Below, piece after piece: positions 27,916-40,900 of a stretch of DNA of 64,000 nt. The position numbers were made by a program, and so were the translations under genes. Each line of letters begins with the position of its first letter. Within the stretch, counting starts at the first letter, position 1. The DNA is from Syngnathus acus (taxonomy: Eukaryota; Chordata; Actinopteri; Syngnathiformes; Syngnathidae), in contig NC_051099.1 of the NCBI RefSeq assembly GCF_901709675.1, positions 682,001 through 746,000 of the forward strand. Direction: 5' to 3'. Below the pieces are notes generated by a model, which was not told the origin of the DNA, did no database searches, and saw only the letters and a list, made by a program, of their open reading frames with translations.

Positions 27916-30900
27916 ATGGAGGCTACTTTGTGGAAACTTACTGTGCTGTCATTTACCTGCCTGTTGGGGTTGTCAGGTAAGCAAAATGGAGTGTCAAATA
28001 TATTAAAAACAATGCCATGTAATATAATAATAAGAAGAAGAAGATGAAAAAAAGAAAAACTGAAATTGTATTTTTGCTGGGCGTGCCAGTGGGTGGAGGG
28101 GTATATTTAAATAAAAATAAAAAATGTATTTGTCAGGATTTGGGCAAAAATGTGTTAAACATGATTATGTCTTCCAGGGACGAATAATCCCTTTATAGCT
28201 TCTGCAACATTGGCTCATCCGCCACTCTCTTGAGCAACGTATTAAAACTCCTACTTTGCTTGATAACTATATGTAAACGCAGCCCCCCCCGTCCGTCCGT
28301 CCGTCCGTCCGTCCGTCCGTCATCTTTCAGATTTAGAAAATTGGGACATGGTACAGATACTCAAGATTTTTTCCAAATGTTTTATGAACGACAAGCTATC
28401 AATTATTCATTTTGGAGGGCTGTCTGAGAAAAGGATCATTTGTCTCGGTTTTTCACTGACATTATTTATTTCTCTTCAGTAAATTTCCATGTAGTGTTTT
28501 TTTTCCCCATAGACTACATGGCAAGGTCATTTCAAACATCCTGCTGCTGCTGTTTTAACAACAAAAATCCCAATGGGAGCTTTTGTTTCATGCTCATAAT
28601 TATGTACATAGTATCATGTTTTAGGGGTGGCCATTTTGGCTGAGCAAAATCTTGCACCGATACGAGCTCTGAATGCGTTTAGAAGAAACTTGTATTACAA
28701 TTCTCATGTGGGCTAACTAGGACACTTAGTTTCAACTTTCAAGAGACAAGCCGGTGACTCTCAGACATGAAAGCTATGGAGCACAGAGCATTTTCCTTGA
28801 GATTTCTTTTGGCTGCTTAAAGTGTCCATTTTCTACACTGTTGCCAAAACAATGTCATGAGCTGACACGGGCAATCTCAGGCTGGCTTGCTCCTCCTCCT
28901 GATGGAGGGAAGCAGATCACCTGCTACCTGATTCTTCCCACCATGAGGGAGGACTCCATTAGATCAATCACCTCTGGGCTATTTTGCAGGTACAATTTAC
29001 TTAGAAACCACTCTGGTCATTTACCGGCAGGTGGTGGGTGATTCAGTGTTGCGGCGCACACACACATACACACAACAGGACATTGGAGTCACAGTAGCTG
29101 ACCTTGACAATCAGTTGTCCTGCAGGTGTGTCCGGAACAGTTAGAGGCCAGGCAGGATCCGTGGAGGAAGTGCTCATGAATGGCGGCCTTTGGATACAGG
29201 AAGGCTCAGTGCTCCTTAAGACCATGTTGTTGACGTGTGCATTAGAGCAGGAAGTGAGCAAACGTCCTGCAACATACAAGATAAGACTATAAGAATTTGT
29301 GATTTTGTTCCCCCCCCCCCAAAAAAAAAAAAAAAGAACAGAGAATATTTTGGCTACTGACTGATGAAAAACATTGTACAAGCGTTTTAAAGACATCATG
29401 GCTAAAGCCAGATGCGCAATTTGTCTTGGCGGGCCACATCAAATGATGTGGCGGGCCGCATCTGGCCCCCGTGCCCCGAGTTTGACACCTACGCTTGTGT
29501 TGATTCCGTTGGTACTCATTTATAATCCATATTTTAGCTGCTGATCAAATCTGGTACTATTTTATTCTGGACATAGCATCTGGCAAAAGCACATCTTCAT
29601 TTGTTTTCCAGGTGGGTCCACGATGGACTTGACTTATTTAACAAGGTCAATCCACACAAGCTTCAAAGGCTCCATTGGGATGAGGAGGGCAAAGCTTCAT
29701 TTCCACTGCAGATTGTCTGTGGCAACCCTCAGTGATTTACGAGTGAGGGGGTTGAAAGTTATTTTTAGCTTCATGTATTTTTCGAAACACACTTGTAGGA
29801 CACTGATCCCTCACCCGTTGGAAGTTAAAACGCCTACTTGTCATAGAGTAGGAGAGTAAGTTGAAAAACATCCCATTTGACAAATCTTGCGTGTCCCTCC
29901 CCTCCCTCCCTCCAGGCTACAACGACAGGAAAGGTCAGAGAAGGCAGCGAGCGCAGTGCGTTCAATTGACAACCTTATCGCTAATTGCCTATTTCTTGGA
30001 ATAATACTAAATGGATGTGTAGCAAAGGCCCTTTCCTTTTCCACTTTGAGCTGGGATTAGGGCTGTTTGAAGCCTGCAGTCCTCATGTGTGTCCCCAGCA
30101 ACTGGTGCAATTTTGATTTGAGAAAGGATTGGGGGATTTATTGGTACATACGTAATGACACGGAAATACAACGGCGCACTTTTTTCCCTGCGGGCCAGTT
30201 GACTGTTTCAAACTCTCGTGCCGGTAGTAATCCTTTGTCGTTATGTACGTCGGAGAAGTTCATCCTCACTGTCGCATTCTTCACCAGTTAGTTCAAAACT
30301 ATTTCCAAATCCTCTTTTCATATTGCCTGTTACTGTAATTATCTTCATCTCAAACACCTTACTCTAATTTTATCACCTTAATTAAAGCCCCATTTACCGG
30401 ATTAATGATGTCACACTATATTAAATGGGGGACATGGTGGTATTAGCAGAATCCTACTAAATAGGGTTTTCATATTTTGACCTCATTTTTACATCAACAC
30501 TCCTGTTGAATGAGTGTTAAAAATAGCGGAGGTAGTATGTCATCGAAGCGCTGCAAAGAGGACTATTGATGACTGAATCTTTGCTAGGACATCCCATCTC
30601 CATCCATGGAGTCAGAAGGAAAAGGCCTCTTCTTCGGGGTCATGAGAAAGTTACGACTTGACTTTCCCATCATCAGACTCTGGTCTATGCACCCTCTTAA
30701 AGGCACACACACTTCCTATCTTCTTCTATTTTGGGGCTTTCTCGCTGATATTTTGCTTTGCAAATTCAGTTCATTAGCAGAAACATTTTTTGGGGGTCGA
30801 TTGTTATTTCAAGCACATTGTCGTCATTCTTATTTGACTAATAATAGTTCCTCGGGATTCCGTCTCACTGCAAAAAAAAAATGCAATGCGCACAGTTTTT

Positions 30901-33900
30901 GGGAAAACATAGCGTGAGCCAAAGTTATAGGACAAATCTGCTGCTGTTGGGCGTGACAATATTTGGACTAGACTTAACAAATAACTATTTACTGCACCAG
31001 GCAACTCAATTGGCTTGTCTGTCTACTTTCAAAAGCACCGCCAGATATTAGATTTTGAAGAAATATTTGAGTTCTCGCTATAATAGTGAGACAAAATGTA
31101 TTTCATTATTTTACTTTTTTATATTCATTAATTTTTACTATCCAATGTTTTTGCCCAATGAAAGAGTCAAATTCAAACTGGCCAATGCTGAAATTGATTG
31201 GACTGTATACCTCTAACTTTGCTGTTGCATTAATAAATGAGATTTTTTTTTTTTTTTTTGCTCAATACAAGCAAGAATTGTCGAGTGAGCAAACGATCCA
31301 AGCTGCCCGTGGCTTGGACAGATGTTGCAACCAGAAGTCAACAACAACTGCCACCTTACATCCCTTCGACCTGTCCATCAAAAAAAAAGTTAATAAAGCC
31401 CATGGCAGACGGGAATTGAGGGCACTGGCTTAGACAACATAGGCTGTGTTCAATTACTCTTACTTGAGGTATTTCAGTGGGGGGGGGGGGGTGATGCACT
31501 TATGACATCAGGCACATTGACACAATCCTGGATTCCTCTAGCCAGTTCATTCATTGCTGTCGTATCGTCGTGAAGCAATTTGTTTGGATGACACTTTCCT
31601 TTTAGTTTCCCTACTTGTCATATCAGATTGCAATAATAATAAAAAAGTAAAACATTTTGAATGATATATATTTTATTTATTATTGCAATCTAATATGTCC
31701 ATCCGCACCATATCCAAAAATATAATGTACAAGGCAGACATTTTGTGTGAGGTCATGCTGTCAACAGGCAACAACGTGGAAAAAAAAGAAGTCATTATAA
31801 GCAGGCTATTAAGCAAAGGCCTTTGGGGCATTTGAGCTGTACTGAGGCAGAACTACCAAAGAAACACTTTCACACAATTAGATGTACCCCAAAAGGCTTT
31901 GAAATATTTATCTGCTGCATCCAAAATAAAGCTATAATGACAATATGCAGTTTTATTTCAATTGATCATAGCAACATTTGCAGCTTCATCAATAGACAAA
32001 GCACTTTTTTTTGTTTTTAATGTGTCTACACATTGAATGATTATTTCGAACGATGTACGTACTTCTTTTGAATATTAAGACAGATGTAGCTGAACTGAAT
32101 TATCTATAAATCCGACTCTTTTGCTAACAAACTGAATTGTCACTATTCTAAGCAAATGGACGTGAGCGAGCGAGCGAGCGAGCATTCACCTCCACATAGC
32201 AAACAATAAATGATAATTGAATGTTGAAGCACAAGTCTTCATTAAATATAAAAGACGAACATGGTATTGTAATTTATTTATATGGCGATGCTCTCAGATT
32301 TGGGAATGAATCTCTTAAGCACAAGGACATCCGTGTCCCCTTGAGAGGAAGTCTGTTGCCTTGTTCTTCCCGTCACACAATTTCTATGTCAAACACATTG
32401 GCCTTGAATGAGGAAAAAAGAAATAAGAATAATGAGTGACTGAAACAAAAAAGACTTTTTCTTGTTCTTTGCAGATCTTGGCCTCCTGACTTTTCATGAC
32501 TTTTTCCTCAAATGGTATTTCAATTTTTTTCCTGCCTCAACCATGTCTGGCAGCCTTACCTCTATACTCCAGCTACCATGACAAATATATTTGAATTAAT
32601 ATTAGTCACGATCCCCCCCCCCCCCCCCCCGCTGGCCTTCTTTTATGTTTCGGCACACGCACGCACACACACACACACAAGCATTTCTTTTGTCTTTTAT
32701 CAGTATGATTACCTTCCTCCTCCTCCTCCTCCCCCCCCCGTCCCTCCGTGTGCTGCTCTTTTCCTATTTTTTCTTGGCAGCTTCTCCTCCTCCTTGCGCT
32801 CATCTCCATCCAATCTCTCCTGAGGGAGGGCTGCAGCTCCAGCATCTCATCAGCATCAGTGTCTCAGGTCAGCCGCGAGGGTTAGAGCACCAGGGTCTTT
32901 GTTGCACCAGTCTCTTTTTATTTATTGCCACTTTTCATTGGCCACCTCCAATGTTGGCATCGAAATGACATGATATTTTTGATGAACCTCCACCCTTCCC
33001 TTCCTTCCTTCCCTCCTCTATTCTCATCTCTGACCTCACTGCGTGGTGCATGTAATTATAAGCTCTTAGCTCTTTTTCTGTCATCCACAATTGCACTCTG
33101 AGGAGAGAGCTCAGTTGATGTCGGCGTTACCGATAAAAGCTGAAGGGCTTGCACAAGCCCCCGGCCGGTGTCACCATTAACTCCTAAACAATTGCTGTTT
33201 ATTCTTACTTTTGTATTCTTTCTCTCACTGACACACACAGAATACAGATGAGAGTTGATATGTTGCAATATCCTGCTTTTATGCTCCTTTCTAATTGGGT
33301 TCGACTTCCCTCCGTCCGAGTGACCACACCTCTTGTAAACAATAGCCACTTTAAAAAAAAAAAAAAAAAAACTTTAGTCAGCCTCATGAAAAATGAAAAA
33401 AATCAAATAAAAAAAACATTATTATTAGGACAGAAAAATGAAAAACAAAATGACCGAATTGTTATAAGTGAAAAATGAAAATAAGGTTATTGCCGAGCTA
33501 CCATATATTGAGAAACACGTCATCCGCTTAACAATCACATGGCTTTCCTTGAATGTGTGACCATATGTTATAGAATTGTGTCCATAACAATGGAGCAAGA
33601 ACTCCCAAGGCAGAGGAACTAATGACTAAAATAGAATTCTTTGTGCCGTCGTCTTGACGTCACCCCGAGTGTTTGCAGTGTGACGGAAACTAGCTCTTCT
33701 CCATCACTCAGTGCAGAACTACTATTCCATGTAGAGAGCCACAGAAAGCCCTCATAATCTTTCCTCGTGCATGTTTGAAGAGACCCAAGTCTCTCAACTG
33801 AATGCTAAACAGGATCTATCAGGATTACATTTAGGTTTGAACTTGAGCAGCTTGCTGACTCTTACTGATATGGAAATTTGCAATAAGGCTTACTTACCAC

Positions 33901-34832
33901 CTGAAGCTCAAACTTTTGGTTTTCGTCAGCAGTTCTGGAAGCCCTATATATATATCTATATCTATATCTATTTATTTATTTATTTTTTCCTCTGGTAACA
34001 GTAAATGAGGTGCTTTTTCTTTTTCCTCTCAGTCCAGCATCCCCATTGATCTTTTTAACCTTCATTAGTGACTCGTCATTGCATTCACTGATTCTTTTTT
34101 TTTTTTAACCTTCCATTCATGAGGGCCATTAACCCGAAACGTTGAATCTAATGAGTGCTTGCTTGTTGTACTGTACTGTGATTCTACACTGGATTGTTTT
34201 TGAAAACATCTGCACCTCTATTTATGGAAGTCTGCGTTATCATTTGCTGAAACATACAATAGAAAAGCATTGGTTGTAGTAGGCACACTCACATGCATTG
34301 ATGTGCACACAAAAGCCCTATTAAGTATCTCCATCACGCTGTCATAAAAAATGAAAATCCTCATTTCAATGCAACATGTTTTTGAGGCTACAGTCACGAG
34401 TCATTCTCCATAAGGAAAAGAGCAAATTCACATTCACTTTATTGAATTCTCATGCAACACGGAAGAAAAGTGGAGTCTAAAGTCATTCCCTGACTACAAA
34501 TTGGACATTCTCTGGAAAATGCAGGCCGGTCGGTAACTATTGCATTTTCCTATGAGCCAGAAAGAAATGAGCTATAACAAGCGCAAAGCGAATAGCGAAA
34601 AATAATGAAGACAAAGCAAAGATTTTCTGCCCAGTCAAGGATTGCGCTGGGAGAAAAGGAGGACAAGGAAGGAGTAGGTTAAATGAAGATTGCATCAGAT
34701 GGAGATTTGACTGTTTAATCGACTCGGTGAGGATTAGAGCGGGATTATGAGGAATCTTGACATTGGAGCAAATTAGCAGGCTACAGTTAATCTGAGAGGC
34801 GGACCAGGCCAAAGTACTGGACCAGACAGGAA

Positions 34833-34871
<39 letters not shown>

Positions 34872-37800
34872 CACAGATGTAATGAGGTGATACACACTTG
34901 TTTATTTTTTACCATATCCCCTTCTAATAAATCAATTACTTCATTTGAGTTGATGGGTCCGGGGCAATTTATGTCCCATATGTTCCTCATTTATTTATTA
35001 TAGTCCTGTGCATTTTATCTAGGAATTTTGTGTTTGTAGAAAAAACGTGTAATCTAATAAAGCAGTAAATGAGCAAACCAGAAACGAGTGCTTGCAAACT
35101 TGGCAGTGTTGCAGCCAGATAAGAATTCTAGTCCTCCCATACACGGTGCAAGCAACAATAACACGGGACACATGCGTGTGCTCATCTGACTTCTACAGTA
35201 AACATGAGCTGATGTTATATTTTCATTTTCACAGCCAGTCAATTAGAGCAGCTTTGTTTACGGCCCATGAAAGTCTGACTCGGCGCTTCATTGTAGCTGC
35301 GGTGGGAAAACATCGAAAACATCTTTTATTAATGTCTGAAATGTGTGGCAATGGGGGGGGGGGGATGGTTATCACAAAGGACAGGTTGCTTATATAAGAG
35401 CTCATTTCCAGGCAGTTGTAGCACCTTGGAATTTGATCCCCCTGCTGCGTTGCTTTAAGTCGATTCACACGCAGCCCCTCAAGTCGCCGCGTGTCCCCTC
35501 GAATCACGGGACTCGTGCACTCTTGCTACCTCGGCGCTCGGCAGGACTCACTAACAGAATGGCCACATCGTCTCGTGTTAGCACACGGCGCCACGCGCAC
35601 ACAAGTCACCAAAGGGATTGTGCCAGTGCAACTTATTTGGAACGAGACAAACAAATGTTGCTCTTCTAAAACCCATTTTCCAAGACAGCAAACAAAAGTT
35701 TGGGGGAAAGTTCCCAAAAAGATCACAGCTTCTTGAATTTTGGGCAACCGGCAAGAACACAAACCGTCTTGTGAAATGTACCCATCTGTAATTTGACGCA
35801 TTTATCGCCATCCATTTTGAAAATGAATTGTTTGCAATGGTTTGATACTGTTGCTAAAAATTCTTTGGTGGACTCTCAGCCCAGTGGACCCCCTCTGACC
35901 TACTTTTCCCCCCCGCAATCTGTCAAAACTACGTATATATGATTGTCATTGTACAGCCATCCCAGATATCATCTTGTTAAATTCCTTTTCGGGGTCTGTT
36001 CCAAATTCTGGCTATGATCTCAAATCTCTCCATCTGCATTGCTTGCTTGTTTGTGGAATGTCCCTTGAAAATGAACAAGATAATTCATTCATCCTATCCC
36101 AAGGGATGACTGGGCAGATCAAGTGCAAGTACCTTCCGAGACCCCGACAGGATCTCATCACCATCATGCGTTTGTTCGCACAACTCTCTCATGGGACGCA
36201 CGCATTCGGCCACTAACAAATCTCGACAGGAAAGGGAAGGTCTCGGAAGGAGCAGACGTCGAAGGATAGAGTCTTCCATTATGTATGGTGGTTGTTATTT
36301 TCATCACGGGGGGGCTGGCTGGCTGGCTGGCTGGCAGGCGTCATTGTACTTCCTGCCCTGTCAGCAAATACGGCCATGCGTTCACAGATTGCCTTATTCC
36401 CTCCATGGCCACTAAATCCAGCCCTCCCACTAGAAATGGACCTACTGGGTTCCATTAGCTGGGCCTGTCCCCAAAGTAATATGGATTCTGTTGTGACTTG
36501 AAGTTGAGCTGCTTGTTGTGGCCACTTACCATTAGGCCACTCAGGAAAATGAGAGTGAGAAAGTGGCCCTACTCAGGAGTCCATGCATTATTTCACACCA
36601 CATGTGACAGGCCAGCACATAGACAGACAATAGACGCTGGCTGGGGTGTCGGCGAAGCATACGTCTGATATTCGCCAAATAACACATTTAGACAGAAGGC
36701 AATTTGGTGAAGTCTTAAAAAAAGACAGTTTATTTGTATAGTATATCCAAATAGCTCGCCCTTTTTTCACATGAAAAAAAGCAACATTTGCAACCATGCT
36801 GTAGCTATAAGTCACATAACGCAGGAAAGGCTACGTGCTGGTTGGGACGGACGGCTCTCTCTATTCATGCATGCTCGCTGCCTTTGTGTGTGCTTGCGTG
36901 GTTCTACTTCCTCTTTCCCTGGGCCTGACATTCCACTTCCCATCCCAGCAGCCTGGTGGGCTCAGATAAGGCCTTCCAGAAACATTCCTTCTTCCTTCTC
37001 CTCTCTATCCAAGCACTCAATCCCGCTAATGTGTTACATTTCGGCGTAAAGGAAATGCTCACTCGCAGAAGTGATGGAAAGAAAGTGGAGTTGGTCGGGA
37101 GCTGCTCAGCAAGCACAGGCTACTAAAGTGATTATACAGTCAGCTCCTCATCTTTGGATTCAAATTCAGTGTTTGCATGTGGCCGGCCGGAACTCCGCCC
37201 ATCCTTCCTGCAACTAGATCCCCACCGTCTACTTGTTAATGAGACAAAGGGGGGGGTCGGGGAACTGACCTCATGAAGAGAGCGTTTGTGACTTGTAACC
37301 TGTCTCCTGTTTCTTTTCCACTTGAGAATCACACAGCTTGGTAACAGGAGTCTGGCCATATTGTTCATTGTCCATAATGAAAATGGGGGAGTCCCCCAAA
37401 ACTCAAAAGAAAAGTGTCGATCCTTCTTTTCTGCTGGAGTGCTAGCCTTTTCAATCATCTCATGGCTTTCTTCTTGAAACAGAAAGGATGACTTTTTTTG
37501 AAGATGTCCGTTTTTGCAAATCTATTGGTATTTCCTACTTTCTTGAATGAAGTGTTCAAGACTTCTGAAAGTGGATTAACATCACTGGTGTTTGGAAAGT
37601 CAAGTTGTTAATTGATGTGGCGTCCTCCTGGTGGTAACATCTCTCCTCCCCAACAGCAGATGTGATTGTTTCCTTGGGGAGCGCAGCGCGCCTGCATACC
37701 TGCAGCACGAGCTACATTTGAACGCTGATAGGATTAGTAGTGTTGAGGCTTATAGCAGCAGAGTCCTGGCAGCTTCGCCATCCAACCCAATCAAGTCTGA

Positions 37801-37939
37801 GTGCAGCAGAGACCAGAGCTAAAGCCGCCGCCATGCCGACCGACACCCTTAGCGTATTATCCAGAGTACTTGTGAAAAGGAAGAATTGTATTTTTGCGCC
37901 GACGACATAAAAAGTGACAAATGTTACGGCTGTACCGTG

Positions 37940-37971
<32 letters not shown>

Positions 37972-40900
37972 AAAGTCCACAGTGTCATTTGTGCTGCAAT
38001 ATCCAATCATATTCCAGCAACGGAGGCTGCGGTAAGATAATTAGAGTCACAATAACGGTAATTACAGTGTTGCTGGGGGGGGGGGGGTCATTTTGCACTG
38101 TATTCAAAGAAGTTTATAATAGCTGAACCTGATCTCCCGCTAGCTCAGACCTAACGATATGTCAACCATATAATTAAATGATTATCATTGTTATATTTTG
38201 GTCGTCATCATAAATAGTAATTATGACCTCTGAGCCTTGAATACATTTTTATAACCTTGGCCTTTGAATTCACACGCATTGAATTGTAGGGTTGAGCAAT
38301 TATGGAAAAAATAATCATGTTTAATAATAATATTGAGATCATGATTAATAAACTAGATTATTTAGTGACTACCAAAATTGAACTTGAAAGAACAACCGCA
38401 AGATTATTAGCGAGTAATATGAATATATAATAAGTCGTGTTTTTTTATTTTCCCTCTCACTAATGAGGCAACTCACACAGATGCAGCGATCAAAATATTA
38501 GCATCTGTGCCTGCAGCATCTCAGTGAAAAGAGGCGGAGCTTATTGCTCACTCCAGAGCGCGTCATTATGGATTGCAGAAAGTTTTATGAACAGAACCAG
38601 CAAACGTTGCTGTTGGTAAATCATTTTGAAATGCAACAGAACCGTGTGCTTACTGACATGACTTGTTTGTGGCTTGCTGCCTCGCCAAGTTACACATCTT
38701 ATAGTGTGTCCCGACAAAAATGAGCTGATTTGAAATAAATGCTGAACGTGGTTGTGCTTTTTTCAGAATGCTACCGATTCACCCGATACAAGCTACTGGT
38801 CGGGCTAAAGGTTGCATTATATTTCTTTCTCTACGGCTTAATGGTTCAGATGGAAGCTTTTTCACGAACGACCTGTTATTTGTTATGTACACAATATATG
38901 CGGCCGGCGCTGGTGTCACTCCAGCAGAATTTGGCCTTTGCTCTTATACCTGAAGAAAGTTCTTTGATATCTATGGAAAAGAGGCTGAAACGATTTCCAT
39001 TGCAAATGTCTATATGGAAATCTGCATCAAGAATCAAGATAAAGCGCGCGTACAAGGACAAAAATCGATATTTCACTTTGCATTTAGTTTGCAGGCTGAA
39101 TGTACGTAGATATTGCAGCACAAATTCCAAATACAGCAGGATGTTTCAACATTGGAAAAGCTTCTACACAAACACATGATGAAATCTGCATTTCAAATCA
39201 CAAGCAGCAGCAGTCAAATGATTGATCCCAAGCCCTCCGCCATCTTCAACATGTTTTGCCCCTCTCCCTTCCCTCAAATGGCTGGCTGCTGCTCTGTCTC
39301 CCCTTTAATTAGAATGGAAAAAATACAATCGCATAGTTATCAGATGATGACTTTCCAGCCCTGAATCGTGCGCATGTGATTGCACAGTCCTGCATTGGCC
39401 GTGATGAACAAAACAATCATCGAATTTTGAAATTCATCTGAAGATATGCGTCACTATAATAAGATTCATTTGACATCACATGTGAGGAAACAGCTGTGTT
39501 TTGGGGCTCCAGTGAGTGGGGAGATCTAGAAAATGGCCTTGGATTCATTCAAATCCCCAAAGTGCTACATTGGGATCGTTAGAAAAGCTTCATCGCTGCC
39601 AGGGCCTTCTCCGTATGATGTCTAAAATACAATTGGGAGCCAATTGCTCAATAGTGCTGCCTTATGATGAAATACCTTTTGTTCTGACGATGTCAAATGT
39701 GTTGCTAAAGATGCACTGGGGAAAGAAAACAAAAAAAAAAGGCTCCTCTTTTTTTTTTTAGTAGCCTCAAGTCAGGATGAACAGTACAATAGTTCATAAT
39801 AGTTTTGTCATTTGAATGTCAACGAATGAAGATTTAATCCACATCTGATGAGTTCAACAACAAAGCAAACAATTTGAGCAAAACACATTTTTGGAATTAC
39901 AAAATGATTTGAGCACAAAAAAGTGAATTCATATATCATAATATTGATTCATATTTAAAATATAGATTTAATATATGAAGTCATATTTCAAAAAACCTTT
40001 TCAATAATGTCCTCATGGTACCTTGTACATCTAATAAATAGAAGCCACTGTTGACTACAAAGTCCCTGATAACATTTTCAGAGGAAGTGACCAACCCACT
40101 CCACCCTAAGCAAAAATTGGTGCCATCAAAATAATGCCTTATCTGCACTTAGGCCTCGAGCAAATAAACAAATGGTATCCCAAGCGGTTCTTGTAATCAC
40201 CAGCTTTGCTTCTTAAAAGATCTCATGTTCACACGCAGGAAATACTTTCATGGAGGGAAATAACACTTGATGTTGCACCTCCAAAAAAAAATAAAAAAAT
40301 CAGCGGGCAGGCAACTCGTGTGTACAGTACACACTTGACGCTGAAGCTAATTCACTCAACGGAGGAATGCGATGACACTTGAATCTCATTGTCAGCGCTG
40401 ATGTGTCGCTCTATGTCCTCCCTCTCCCACCCAACAATTGGAGCACCGTCCTCATTAGCGACACGTCAACTCCATTCAATGTAAAGGGCATTACAGCAAC
40501 AGCTCGGGAAGCACAAAGTCATTGAACCGTTGCGCTGGCTGGTCCACCTGGACACAGCAGCTTTTGCCTGCATTTTGATGCCATTCAAGCTCATGACGCT
40601 TTAATGCTTCACGACTCGACCTCGTCGTGTATTGTCACTTATAATTTAGTGACTTACACCAAAAACAGCCCGTCCCTCATGTTTAGATGGCAACAAGGTT
40701 TGTGTCACATCAAATTTTCAACAGGTTGTTCTACCAAGGCTTGAGTCGAATTTCACAACGGACGGACGGCCATGTACTCGTTTAATCGGAGTAAGCAAAA
40801 AGTGGCAGCTTCTTTCCCCAAGTTGTCTTGTTGTGTGGTCGCAGAACACGTGTAAGCGCACTAGACTAAAAGGTTCACATCCACGGCCGAGAGAATGTGA

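Noticed and set aside
38739-39179. 146-residue plus-strand open frame in esam intron 1
   Set aside because: No family resemblance, no splice partner in frame, and low-complexity codon use typical of chance frames in AT-rich intron DNA.
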